This document shows positions 1 to 6,395 of a stretch of DNA of 16,457 nucleotides, in pieces; the stretch's first letter is position 1, and each line of letters opens with the position of its first letter. Location of the stretch: NCBI GenBank assembly GCA_045592585.1, contig JAZNVB010000051.1:1-16457 (forward strand), read 5' to 3'. A program made the position numbers and the translations under genes. Origin of the DNA: SIG440 sp045592585 (GTDB taxonomy: Bacteria > Bacillota > Clostridia > Monoglobales > Monoglobaceae). The notes under the pieces are model-generated. The model did no database searches and was not told the origin of the DNA. It worked only from the letters and a program-made list of their open reading frames with translations.

Positions 1-60
1 ATCCCCTCAAGAGTGAGGGGCAGGGGAGTTGATGTGTTTTAATCAAAACACTTTTTTATA
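1..60. repeat. 60-bp double-hairpin dispersed repeat, copy 1
   Basis: This copy matches the copy at 7579-7638 at 57 of 60 positions; the differences are at repeat positions 10, 33 and 59. It contains two hairpins in a row: CCCCTCA-AGAG-TGAGGGG at 3-20, then a CAGGGGAGTTGA spacer, then GTGTTTT-AATC-AAAACAC at 34-51 followed by six T residues on the plus strand. The stop codon and last five codons of the acetyltransferase gene on the minus strand lie inside the repeat. It begins at the window edge, so its true left limit is unknown. It is probably a dispersed intergenic repeat family. Confidence 0.8.
34..57 (+). terminator. Rho-independent terminator-like hairpin inside repeat copy 1
   Basis: A perfect 7-bp stem (GTGTTTT / AAAACAC) with an AATC loop is followed by TTTTTT on the plus strand. 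It would stop plus-strand transcripts entering from left of the window. In the minus direction there is no T tract after the stem, so it is not an obvious terminator for the operon ending here. The stem is AT-rich and therefore not strong. Confidence 0.5.
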
Positions 61-849
61 TAACTTTTCGTCTATGGGAAGGTTATTATCCAAAAGTTCA
101 CCAAAGTTATTATTTTTGTATATAAGTTCTATAACATCCTTTATCTTTTTTGCTCTGCATATCTGAACTTTAGCATTTCCGACAAAGCCGTCTTCAATAC
201 ATCCAAAAAACCTGAAAGGCGCCTCAAACTTTGGAAAGTTTACCGAAACATCAGGAATCTTATTATCAAACCAATGCAGGCGCCGGTTTTCCTCTCTGCC
301 GTCTTTATGAATAATTGTTTTTTCAACCATATGCGCTGTAAGGCGGTCGGGTACGTCAAGCATTTCTTCAACACAATGTATAAATGTGTTTTTCTCCTGT
401 CCAACACCAATTAACAAAACATAGCCGTCCTGCGAAAGCATTTTCCCATAACAACCCTTTGGATTGGCAGGTGTATCGGCAGTTGCCTCGTTTTCAACAA
501 AGCTCTCAACTAATTCTTTGTCACCAAACACCGCCATTGAATGGGTAGGATGCAATGTTCTCACAGCTTTGGGGTGTGCCGCCGCAAGTCGGGGCAGAAC
601 ACCGATACAGCTTTCAGCCTTTCGCCTGTCATACACATTGCTGTTCCATGTATGGGTGGGTATGCACAACATGCCGCCATCACAGGCAAAAAATTCAACC
701 AATGCATCAAGAAGAGTTTCTCCTCCGCCTTCTATCTCACCAACAGCCTTCAGGGATGTATGTACAGTAACAATTTTACCCTTTATATGCCGGAATTTCT
801 CCAACTGCTTTGTAATTTGTGCTTTTGTTATTACATTTTTAATTGCCAT
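43..849 (-). CDS. AAC(3)-family (Antibiotic_NAT) N-acetyltransferase
   Basis: The product is 268 residues, the usual size for the aminoglycoside N3-acetyltransferase family, which transfers acetyl from acetyl-CoA to an amine. Visible family features are VHTSL at about 29-33, GGGETLLDAL at 41-50, the IPTHTW segment at 63-68, the HPTHS motif at 100-104 and the IGVGQEKNTFIHCVEE segment at about 147-162. The ATG at 847-849 is chosen because AGAGGA lies 8-10 nt upstream; an in-frame ATG at 942 has no comparable site and would overlap the upstream pspC-like gene. It is the last gene of the minus-strand unit, 25 bp after the PspC gene. The last codons (YKKVF) come from the 60-bp repeat. The substrate is unknown: many chromosomal members are not resistance enzymes. 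Confidence 0.85.
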   Translation of the reverse strand: MAIKNVITKAQITKQLEKFRHIKGKIVTVHTSLKAVGEIEGGGETLLDALVEFFACDGGMLCIPTHTWNSNVYDRRKAESCIGVLPRLAAAHPKAVRTLHPTHSMAVFGDKELVESFVENEATADTPANPKGCYGKMLSQDGYVLLIGVGQEKNTFIHCVEEMLDVPDRLTAHMVEKTIIHKDGREENRRLHWFDNKIPDVSVNFPKFEAPFRFFGCIEDGFVGNAKVQICRAKKIKDVIELIYKNNNFGELLDNNLPIDEKLYKKVF

Positions 850-874
850 ATGAAATTCCTCTGTCCCGACAAAT

Positions 875-1066
875 TTATCCTTCGCTTTTATCAGGCATAA
901 CCAATGCCGCAACAATGTATGCAAGTATTCCTGATCCGCCAAGAACGGTAAACAATGCCCACGCCAGACGAACCATTGTTGAATCCCAATTAAAGTATTC
1001 AGCTATTCCACCGCAAACACCGCAAATTTTCTTATCATATTTTGACTTAGATAATTTTTTCTTCAT
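875..1066 (-). CDS. PspC-domain small membrane protein
   Basis: A 63-residue protein with the classic PspC layout: a basic start (MKKKLSKSKYDKKICGVCGG), the IAEYFNWDSTMVRLAWALF segment, then a hydrophobic helix (about 37-57) ending in VMPDK. The family is found at the membrane, related to phage-shock-protein C, and in Firmicutes is often a stand-alone protein of this length. The ATG at 1064-1066 follows a GGAGG site at a spacing of about 8-9; a TTG five codons upstream lies before that site and is rejected. It sits between the MFS and acetyltransferase genes with 40- and 25-bp gaps, so co-transcription is likely. Its role in this operon is not evident. Confidence 0.85.
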   Translation of the reverse strand: MKKKLSKSKYDKKICGVCGGIAEYFNWDSTMVRLAWALFTVLGGSGILAYIVAALVMPDKSEG

Positions 1067-1106
1067 ATTAAGTACCTCCAAATTTATCTTTTAAGTCACA
1101 AATGCA

Positions 1107-2249
1107 TTATTTATCTTCTATCAAAGCAGGTGTAAACAAAGCAAGTACACCCATCATAATTGCAATAGCAAGGAAGAGATTTCTCTGTCCAAAGGCATCA
1201 GCATAAATACCACTCAGATACGAGCCAACAAATGCACCTACACCGTGAGATACTACCGCCCATATTCCCTGAGCAAAGGCATTACCCTCAGCCGGCACAA
1301 TACTCTTAATATACGGCGCCAGATTTGCCCACAAAAGTCCATACCATATGCAGTTAAACACTACAGAAAATGCCGCAACTGCAGGGACAGGTGCAAGGTA
1401 TATGACCAGACTTCTGAAAACACCTGCAACCGCAATAATAAAGAATGTATACTTTGCGCTAATTTTTTTGGAAATTTTAGAATAAAACATCACAATGAGC
1501 CACTCCACAAAGGCACTTAAACCCATTATCATACTAAACATTTCTATACTACCGCCAAGGCCTTCAGGGGATGTGAAATACACTGCAAAAAAAGCAGAAA
1601 TGCTGCTGCATCCGGTACCCAGAACAAACGCATAAATCAAAAACCGAATGTACGCACTGTTAAATATATTCTTATTCTTCTCCTCAGGTGCATTATATAC
1701 CCGGGGAGCACGCATCATTTTTGAAAACACTGCCGTAATCGCCGCAACAACCGCTGTATACACAAAAATAGAAGTCGGGTTTTTATTTGGCAAAAACACC
1801 AGAACAAATCCTGTGAGTGCATAGCCAAGTGACCCAAAGGAACGGAAAAAGCCAAAACCGAACTTTGTCTGCTGGTGAGTTTCCGAACATATAGTGTCGG
1901 TAAGTGGCTGATGCACCATATAAACGCCATAAAGCAAAACAACGCAAATATACAAAAACGGTTTTGTCATACCATCATATAAAAACAAAAGTGATACTGC
2001 TATCAACATAATAAGTGAAACAAAAAACACATTGGCTTTATTTTTTGCTTTGCCCGCAATATACGACCAAACTGCTTCAGAAATACAAGTCACTATCGCA
2101 CCGATAGCAAGAACCTCGCCCACAGTTTTATCTGTTGAAAAGGGTAGTGAAGCAACATAAACCGGCATAAAATTGTTAATTAAGTACTGAATTCCCCACG
2201 AAAACAGATACATTCCCGAAAGAGCAAATGTCACTTTTTTACTTCTCAT
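1107..2249 (-). CDS. Major facilitator superfamily transporter (MFS_1-like)
   Basis: The product is 380 residues and almost entirely hydrophobic, with about 12 predicted membrane helices in two halves separated by a charged loop near residues 185-197 (RAPRVYNAPEEKNKN). The FGFFRSFGSLGYAL segment after helix 4 resembles the R-x-x-GS-x-G-x-A motif of the MFS_1-like/LacY-like group, which imports sugars, nucleosides or aromatic acids by proton symport. An AGAGGTGAT site lies upstream of the ATG at a slightly long spacing. It lies 43 bp after the SGNH hydrolase gene and 40 bp before the PspC gene on the same strand, so it probably moves a substrate or product of the neighbouring hydrolases. The substrate cannot be read from sequence. 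Confidence 0.85.
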   Translation of the reverse strand: MRSKKVTFALSGMYLFSWGIQYLINNFMPVYVASLPFSTDKTVGEVLAIGAIVTCISEAVWSYIAGKAKNKANVFFVSLIMLIAVSLLFLYDGMTKPFLYICVVLLYGVYMVHQPLTDTICSETHQQTKFGFGFFRSFGSLGYALTGFVLVFLPNKNPTSIFVYTAVVAAITAVFSKMMRAPRVYNAPEEKNKNIFNSAYIRFLIYAFVLGTGCSSISAFFAVYFTSPEGLGGSIEMFSMIMGLSAFVEWLIVMFYSKISKKISAKYTFFIIAVAGVFRSLVIYLAPVPAVAAFSVVFNCIWYGLLWANLAPYIKSIVPAEGNAFAQGIWAVVSHGVGAFVGSYLSGIYADAFGQRNLFLAIAIMMGVLALFTPALIEDK

Positions 2250-2292
2250 CTTTAGTCATCACCTCTTAATGTTAAATGAAATTTTATTTTTT

Positions 2293-2925
2293 TCATATTT
2301 CAGTTTCCCAAAGCGGAATATCTTTAAGTTTGCTCCATACAAAGTTTCCTATATTCAAGCCGCCCAGTTCATTAAGATGAATATGGTCCACCTGATAATC
2401 TCTGTTTTTAACCCGTGCATAACCAAATCCCGATTCGCAAAAAACATTAATAACAGGAACACTGTTAAGTTTTGCAACCTGCTCAATCTTTTGTGCAAAT
2501 TCAAATTGAGTGATTTTTCTTGTTTCGGTTTCCTGTTCGGGTGGATTATTATTTCCGCCAATCATTATAATTACCACGATCTGCGCTTTTGTATTCTCCT
2601 GAAGATAACGCAAACACTGATTAAAGCATCCGCAAAAGGACTCATCATCTGTATCGTAAATATCTCCTACAACCGCTCCCTCATTGGGCAGTACATCTAT
2701 GGTGATAAGGTCGGCATTTTCCTTGCCGTCGTCCAAATTCATAATTGCCGATTTGGTGTTGCCTTTTCCGTATCCGTCAGGTGTTAACGAACCTCCCGGT
2801 ATACCCTTGTTGACAACCTTTAATCCCGACAGTTTTTCAACTACCGGAACAAATTTTCCCTGTTCAATGCTGGTCATGGATGTTCCGTATGCATACCACA
2901 GCTTGTCCTTCCAATGATTTATCAT
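2293..2925 (-). CDS. SGNH/GDSL-family hydrolase
   Basis: A 210-residue protein with the SGNH hydrolase blocks: the nucleophile block is YGTSMT (Ser16), the oxyanion Gly block is NKGIPGGS (Gly41), the Asn block is probably IGGNNN near residues 122-127, and the catalytic Asp-His pair is DHIHLN (Asp180, His183). No signal peptide is visible, so it is probably cytoplasmic. Such enzymes remove acyl groups from carbohydrates, lipids or other esters. The start codon overlaps the stop of the upstream DUF4886-like gene (ATGA at 2922-2925), indicating translational coupling, and an AGGAG site lies about 10 nt before it. The exact ester substrate is unknown. Confidence 0.8.
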   Translation of the reverse strand: MINHWKDKLWYAYGTSMTSIEQGKFVPVVEKLSGLKVVNKGIPGGSLTPDGYGKGNTKSAIMNLDDGKENADLITIDVLPNEGAVVGDIYDTDDESFCGCFNQCLRYLQENTKAQIVVIIMIGGNNNPPEQETETRKITQFEFAQKIEQVAKLNSVPVINVFCESGFGYARVKNRDYQVDHIHLNELGGLNIGNFVWSKLKDIPLWETEI

Positions 2926-3680
2926 AAAAAATCAACTCCTGTATATCTTTTAAATCCACAGATTTCAGCTACACATTTTTTTGCAGTTTCAAGCTCATCT
3001 TTTGAAACTTCTTCATCAAAATCACGGAAGCTGTTATCTTTAATATCATTACCCGTCAGAACTGCATACCACAAAAGTCCCAGCGCATATCTGCCAAGGC
3101 CATAACTTGCGTGAAATGTATCACGATGCACCATTGGAATACCATTTTTCAGAAGTTGCTGAAACAGTTCGCCCGAGGGAATCATCATATCAGCCTTTGT
3201 ATCTTCAAATGCTTGTTTGTAAGCTTTCTTTATGTCTTCATACATTTCGGTGTGATGCTTATATCCCATTTTTTCACATAATCTGGGAGAGCCCTGCTCG
3301 TATGCCCAAGTCTGATGAATTGCAATTTTTGCCTTGGGAGCACACATTTTAATATATTCTACCAATTTCTCAATATAGGGCTGATATGTTTCATAATCTG
3401 TTGACATATGACTTGCCTGCTGAACCGTTACAACATCCCAGTTGCGGTTTAAAAGTGCTTCCTTTATTGAAACCTTAAATCCCGTACTTGCTCCGTTCAT
3501 TTCAAGAGTATATGCCCTTTCGTCGCTTAGCATATGTCTGTAATGCGCCGAAAGCGGACATCCCCCTATGTAAAGATTAAAGGTGTTCAGGTCATAGCCG
3601 TCAGCCTTTGCAATTCTGTGCAAATACCTTTGAGCATCCTGAGAAAAGCTGTTTCCTATTGATAAGATATTCATTGTCAT
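2922..3680 (-). CDS. DUF4886-like SGNH-fold hydrolase
   Basis: A 252-residue protein beginning MTMNILSIGNSFSQDAQRYL, the usual start of DUF4886 proteins, where GNS replaces the GDS of ordinary SGNH enzymes (Ser11 as candidate nucleophile). Further support comes from the DVVTVQQAS block near residues 82-90, the HQTWAYE segment, and HRDTFHASYGLGRYALG near the C-terminal part, with Asp187 and His190 as the likely remaining catalytic pair. AAGGAG lies 4 nt before the first ATG and 10 nt before the second (3674), so the real start may be MNILSIGNS. It follows the GDPD gene by 29 bp and overlaps the next SGNH gene by 4 bp. Known relatives act on carbohydrate esters, but this one's substrate is unknown. 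Confidence 0.8.
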   Translation of the reverse strand: MTMNILSIGNSFSQDAQRYLHRIAKADGYDLNTFNLYIGGCPLSAHYRHMLSDERAYTLEMNGASTGFKVSIKEALLNRNWDVVTVQQASHMSTDYETYQPYIEKLVEYIKMCAPKAKIAIHQTWAYEQGSPRLCEKMGYKHHTEMYEDIKKAYKQAFEDTKADMMIPSGELFQQLLKNGIPMVHRDTFHASYGLGRYALGLLWYAVLTGNDIKDNSFRDFDEEVSKDELETAKKCVAEICGFKRYTGVDFL

Positions 3681-3709
3681 AATTCTCCTTAAAACTACTA
3701 TCTTTTAAA

Positions 3710-4417
3710 CTATTTTGCATAATGTAAATACTGAGCCAATCTGTCAGGAAAGTTAACCGTCATTCCGTCTACACCAAATCTGCACATTCTTTTCATAAGA
3801 AGCACATTAAACACACCCCAGGCTCTTACGCCAAGACCACACTCTCTGAGTTTTTTCATTAAATCTTCTGTGATGAATTCGGCTTTTGGTGCCATTTCCT
3901 CTCCGGAAATGCTGAGCAGTTTTTCTATTTCCGCATCGCCGGGATTATCTGTAAGCCAGCCAATTCTTGCGGTGGAGTCCATTTCTTTTATCTTCTTTAT
4001 GTAATCAAACTCAAAACTGGTAAAAGTTGTTCTGTCAAAAACGCCAAACTCCTTTATCATTGCAAGAGTTTCTTCTTCCACACCTTCGCCCTTAAGCTCT
4101 ATGGCAAATGTTATATCATATTCTGCAAACTTTTCAAGAAATTCTCTTAAGGTAATAATTCTGTCATAAAAGCCGGTAACGCTGTTTCCGTAAACCTTTA
4201 CCGATTTAAGTTCTTCAAATGTGTAATCTGAAAGTTTGCCTTTTCCATCGGTAGCCCTGTCTAAAGTGCCATCGTGAAATAAAACCAAAACGCCGTCTTT
4301 GGTCTTTTGAACATCTGTTTCTATGCCGTTTGCCCCCTGGGACAAACCCATATAAAATGACGAGAGTGTGTTTTCGGGTGCATATTCGCTTGCCCCTCTG
4401 TGTGCATAATTTATCAT
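3710..4417 (-). CDS. Glycerophosphodiester phosphodiesterase (GDPD) family
   Basis: The 235-residue length is typical of bacterial cytoplasmic GDPD enzymes, which hydrolyse glycerophosphodiesters to glycerol-3-phosphate and an alcohol. The N-terminal signature AHRGASEYAPENT supplies His6, Arg7 and Glu15; ETDVQKTKDG supplies Glu33 and Asp35; LFHDGTLDRATDG supplies the second catalytic His48. The C-terminal WGVF and VDGMTVNFPDRL segments match the family's closing strands (usually GVDGIITDxP). No signal peptide is present. AAAGGGGA lies about 9 nt before the ATG. It is the second gene of the unit, 32 bp after the metallo-beta-lactamase-fold gene. The specific diester is not predictable. Confidence 0.9.
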   Translation of the reverse strand: MINYAHRGASEYAPENTLSSFYMGLSQGANGIETDVQKTKDGVLVLFHDGTLDRATDGKGKLSDYTFEELKSVKVYGNSVTGFYDRIITLREFLEKFAEYDITFAIELKGEGVEEETLAMIKEFGVFDRTTFTSFEFDYIKKIKEMDSTARIGWLTDNPGDAEIEKLLSISGEEMAPKAEFITEDLMKKLRECGLGVRAWGVFNVLLMKRMCRFGVDGMTVNFPDRLAQYLHYAK

Positions 4418-4449
4418 TATATTTGTTCCCCTTTCAAATTTGTCTGTTT

Positions 4450-5244
4450 TTATTCTTCGTTTATCATTTCATTATACCCTTTTATCTTGCGTGTAAGGAA
4501 GGTTTTCCAAGCGGTATTATCTATAAACGGGTTAAAATCCTCTGTGATTTGGCTTCCTTTGCCAACAGTGTCGTTGTTTGCCACGTGATTGCCCAAAAAG
4601 ATATCAACCGGCTCGTCTATAAAGCTTTCAATGGCGGGCACAAACTTGTCACGGGTATCGGTTGAAAGTCCATATTTTTCAAGGAAGGCTTTTTTCATCG
4701 AATTTAATCCTACCCCGCCGTGCATTGCTGCCCTGTATGTAGTTGTTCCGTCTGTAACATCAAAGAAAAATGCTTTTGTTCCCGGAGTATGACCCGGTGC
4801 ATCCTTGCAAAGAATTTTTGTGTTTCCAAGTTCAATCACATCATTGTGTGAAATCAAAACATCCGGTTCAAATGCCTCATAATATTCTGTTCCAAGCTCT
4901 TTTGTCCAGGTTAAACCTTCGGTTCCGTTTGCATAAGCTGCGTCCTCTTTACCAATAAAGGTTTTTGCTCCCGTCAGTTCTACCAAAGCTTTTACAGCAC
5001 CAAGATGATCGTAATGGCCGTGGGTGATTACTATGTACTTTATATCCTTGATTTTAAAACCAAGCTCGCAAATGTTGTTAATAACAAGATAAAGACTTTG
5101 GGGATATCCCGGGTCTATAACAATAAGGCCATCGCCTGTATCAATCAAATGTGTTGATGCAGGAACAGTACCCACAAAATAAAGATTTCCAAAAATTTTA
5201 AAAGGTTTTACATATCCCTCCCAGGGATGTATCGGAAGTGGCAC
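4450..5244 (-). CDS. Metallo-beta-lactamase-fold hydrolase, subclass B3-like
   Basis: The product is 264 residues when started at the GTG at 5242-5244, which has GGAGGG 7 nt upstream. An in-frame ATG at 5307 is rejected because it lies inside the -35 box of the promoter. All zinc ligands of the fold are present: THGHYDH (His75, His77, Asp79, His80), GHTPG (His152) and GNH (His220). The MHGGVGLNSM segment near 175-183 is like that of subclass B3 beta-lactamases and their relatives. No export signal remains with this start, which argues against a periplasmic or secreted beta-lactamase. It is the first gene of the seven-gene unit. It could be a lactonase, a thioesterase-like or other ester hydrolase; resistance function should not be assumed. 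Confidence 0.87.
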   Translation of the reverse strand: MPLPIHPWEGYVKPFKIFGNLYFVGTVPASTHLIDTGDGLIVIDPGYPQSLYLVINNICELGFKIKDIKYIVITHGHYDHLGAVKALVELTGAKTFIGKEDAAYANGTEGLTWTKELGTEYYEAFEPDVLISHNDVIELGNTKILCKDAPGHTPGTKAFFFDVTDGTTTYRAAMHGGVGLNSMKKAFLEKYGLSTDTRDKFVPAIESFIDEPVDIFLGNHVANNDTVGKGSQITEDFNPFIDNTAWKTFLTRKIKGYNEMINEE

Positions 5245-5278
5245 AAGTTTTCCCTCCAAGTATATTATTATTGATTCT

Positions 5279-5307
5279 ATTATACTCTTATATATATAAA
5301 AAAACAA
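5279..5307 (-). promoter_or_regulatory. Sigma-A-type promoter for the seven-gene minus-strand unit
   Basis: On the minus strand, TTGTTT (5302-5307) and a perfect TATAAT (5279-5284) are separated by 17 bp. The -35 box is embedded in the hairpin terminator of the upstream coat-like gene. It lies about 35 bp upstream of the GTG start of the metallo-beta-lactamase-fold gene. Confidence 0.7.
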
Positions 5308-5335
5308 TAGGAATTTACAAAAAAATTCCTATTGT
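5297..5335 (-). terminator. Rho-independent terminator of the GerQ-like gene
   Basis: A perfect 13-bp inverted repeat (ACAATAGGAATTT at 5304-5316 and its complement at 5323-5335) with a 6-nt loop is followed on the minus strand by a run of seven T residues. It ends the coat-like gene, whose stop codon is 15 bp away, and shares bases with the next promoter. Confidence 0.75.
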
Positions 5336-5350
5336 CAATGCTTTTTTCAC

Positions 5351-5872
5351 CTACTGCCAACCATATTCGTAAATATTTATAAATTTAATTTTATTTGTTG
5401 CGCATACTATAATATTGTTTGTTCCGTTTTCCTGAATAGCAACAAAATCCTTGCCAACTTGCCGTAAGATTCCTGTCTTTTCCATATGAGTGTTTTCGCC
5501 AAACAAAAACTCCAGTTTTACATATTTACCCGTCTGACCGCACAGATAACCTGCAACACCCATATTTCCGCACATATTGCCTATGGACATATTATTATTG
5601 TTTTGCCTTTGCATATTGGGTTGCATCCGTCTGTCAGGCATATTGCCCATAATAGGGTCACGACGGATTCCTCTTTCATCCTCCACAAACGTTACAGAGT
5701 TATTTAAAGAATTTTGCACAGGTTGTTCCATCATATTCTGTGGCATTTCATAGGCTTTCTGACCCACAAGACCAACAGCTTTGGTATTTGACCCCGGTGG
5801 AACAATTACTGCAGACTGCTGATTGGGCCACGGTGGATTTGGATTTTTTTTGGTCGTTCCGAATTTTCGCAT
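5351..5872 (-). CDS. GerQ-like putative spore coat protein
   Basis: A 173-residue protein in two parts. Residues 1 to about 105 are low complexity, rich in Asn, Gln, Met and Pro (QNNNNMSIGNMCGNMG near the end). The last 65 residues form a small beta-rich domain (AGYLCGQTGKYVKLEFLFGE, then TGILRQVGKDFVAIQ and IKFINIYEYG) whose strand pattern resembles the C-terminal domain of GerQ/YwdL coat proteins and Sm-like folds. The ATG at 5870-5872 follows GGAGTG at a good spacing; an in-frame ATG at 5896 lacks one. Upstream on the minus strand, CATATTATA (5899-5907) fits a sigma-E/sigma-K type -10, which would mean mother-cell expression, but no clear -35 was found. Identity as GerQ is a fold-level guess. 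Confidence 0.55.
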   Translation of the reverse strand: MRKFGTTKKNPNPPWPNQQSAVIVPPGSNTKAVGLVGQKAYEMPQNMMEQPVQNSLNNSVTFVEDERGIRRDPIMGNMPDRRMQPNMQRQNNNNMSIGNMCGNMGVAGYLCGQTGKYVKLEFLFGENTHMEKTGILRQVGKDFVAIQENGTNNIIVCATNKIKFINIYEYGWQ

Positions 5873-5932
5873 TATATCACTCCTTTTTCTAATCATAATA
5901 TAATATGCAGAAAAAATTTTTTTGAAACAAAA

Positions 5933-5963
5933 TGAATAATTTTTCTATTACAACCCAATACTA
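5933..5963 (+). promoter_or_regulatory. Sigma-G-like (forespore) promoter for the Asn-rich microprotein
   Basis: TGAATA (5933-5938) and AATACTA (5957-5963) are separated by 18 bp. The sigma-G consensus is roughly TGAATA and CATACTA at 17-18 bp, so only one -10 base differs. The SASP gene in this window has a similarly spaced TGTATT/AATAGTA pair at a comparable distance from its start. Confidence 0.5.
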
Positions 5964-6019
5964 TTGATGAGAAAATCTCAAAAGAAATTTTCTAATTTTC
6001 AAAAAGGAGTGATTTAACA

Positions 6020-6127
6020 ATGTCAAACAACAAGGAAAATCAGAACAAGGAAAACCAGAACAACCGCAACGAAAACAACAAAAACGACAACAAGAACAAC
6101 AAAAATAACGAAAACAATAACAGATAA
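6020..6127 (+). CDS. Asn-rich 35-residue microprotein, probably sporulation-associated
   Basis: The reading frame starts MSNNKENQNKENQNNRN and consists almost wholly of Asn, Lys, Glu, Gln, Asp and Arg, with no hydrophobic residue after Met1 and a final NNNR. AAGGAG lies 9 nt before the ATG, and a strong terminator begins 8 bp after the stop, so this is a complete monocistronic gene and not noise. The sigma-G-like promoter upstream and the neighbouring coat-like and spoIVB genes suggest expression in the forespore. Composition recalls the Gln/Asn-rich gamma-type SASPs but no cleavage-site repeat is present. The function is unknown; the protein is presumably disordered. Confidence 0.75.
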   Translation: MSNNKENQNKENQNNRNENNKNDNKNNKNNENNNR

Positions 6128-6134
6128 TGTAAAT

Positions 6135-6173
6135 TATATTAAAAAAAGACCCTGGTGGTCTTTTTTTAATATA
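6135..6173. terminator. Bidirectional hairpin terminator after the microprotein gene
   Basis: The stem is 17 bp: seven A residues plus GACC (to 6151) pair with GGTC plus seven T residues (from 6157), extended by TATATT/AATATA, with a 5-nt loop. The T run serves plus-strand termination; the mirrored A run gives a T run on the other strand. Confidence 0.85.
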
Positions 6174-6220
6174 CATATACATATTTCATACAATAGTTTC
6201 TCCTTTTTGCGGCACAATAA

Positions 6221-6381
6221 CTAAGCCTGAACGTAGTTATACGAATCTGATTTTATGTGGCTGATTTCCGCCTGAACGGTGTTAAAATACTCGCTAAGCA
6301 CAACCTGTCAAAGACGACAAGCTAAAATATGACGAAATTACGCCTTTTCAGGCAGATTCGGATAGCTACTGTCAGGCTTAG
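6221..6381. mobile_element. MITE-like non-coding element with 29-bp imperfect terminal inverted repeats
   Basis: The arms at 6221-6249 and 6353-6381 are inverted copies matching at 25 of 29 positions. The outer ten bases, CTAAGCCTGA and TCAGGCTTAG, are perfect. A TA sits just inside each end (6222-6223 and 6379-6380), as expected for an element that duplicates TA on insertion (IS630/Tc1-mariner type). A further inner GCCTGAA/TTCAGGC pair lies near 6270 and 6348. The interior has no reading frame of note. It ends one base before the ribosome binding region of spoIVB, so it may carry that gene's promoter or form a structured leader. A cis-acting leader structure is the alternative to a MITE. 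Confidence 0.5.
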
Positions 6382-6395
6382 AAGGGAGTGACTGT

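Noticed and set aside
1..60. CRISPR array or tandem repeat based on the two 60-bp copies
   Set aside because: There are only two copies, 7.5 kb apart, with no spacers or cas genes.
464..853. Plus-strand frames opposite the acetyltransferase, and other long antisense frames over the MFS, SGNH, glycyl radical enzyme and oxidoreductase genes
   Set aside because: They lack ribosome sites and recognisable domains and mirror strongly supported genes on the other strand.
850..942. 31-codon N-terminal extension of the acetyltransferase starting at an ATG at 942
   Set aside because: It overlaps the end of the PspC gene out of frame and lacks a ribosome binding site, while the ATG at 849 has AGAGGA at good spacing and gives a family-standard length.
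1067..1081. TTG start five codons upstream of the PspC gene
   Set aside because: The GGAGG site lies inside those codons and serves the ATG at 1066.
2239..2259. Six-codon frame (MTKDEK) overlapping the MFS start
   Set aside because: Although it directly follows AGAGGTG, it is too short to support as a gene; it may only reflect the odd spacing of the MFS ribosome site.
43..5244. Reading the operon as an antibiotic resistance cluster because of AAC(3)- and beta-lactamase-like proteins
   Set aside because: The B3-like protein has no export signal, the other genes are metabolic hydrolases, and both families have many non-resistance members.
5245..5307. Upstream ATG (5307) of the metallo-beta-lactamase-fold gene with a hydrophobic leader
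   Set aside because: The ATG lies within the -35 box; the apparent hydrophobic leader is translated promoter DNA.
6182..6395. A known riboswitch upstream of spoIVB
   Set aside because: No conserved riboswitch core was recognised; the dominant structure is a terminal inverted repeat with TA ends.
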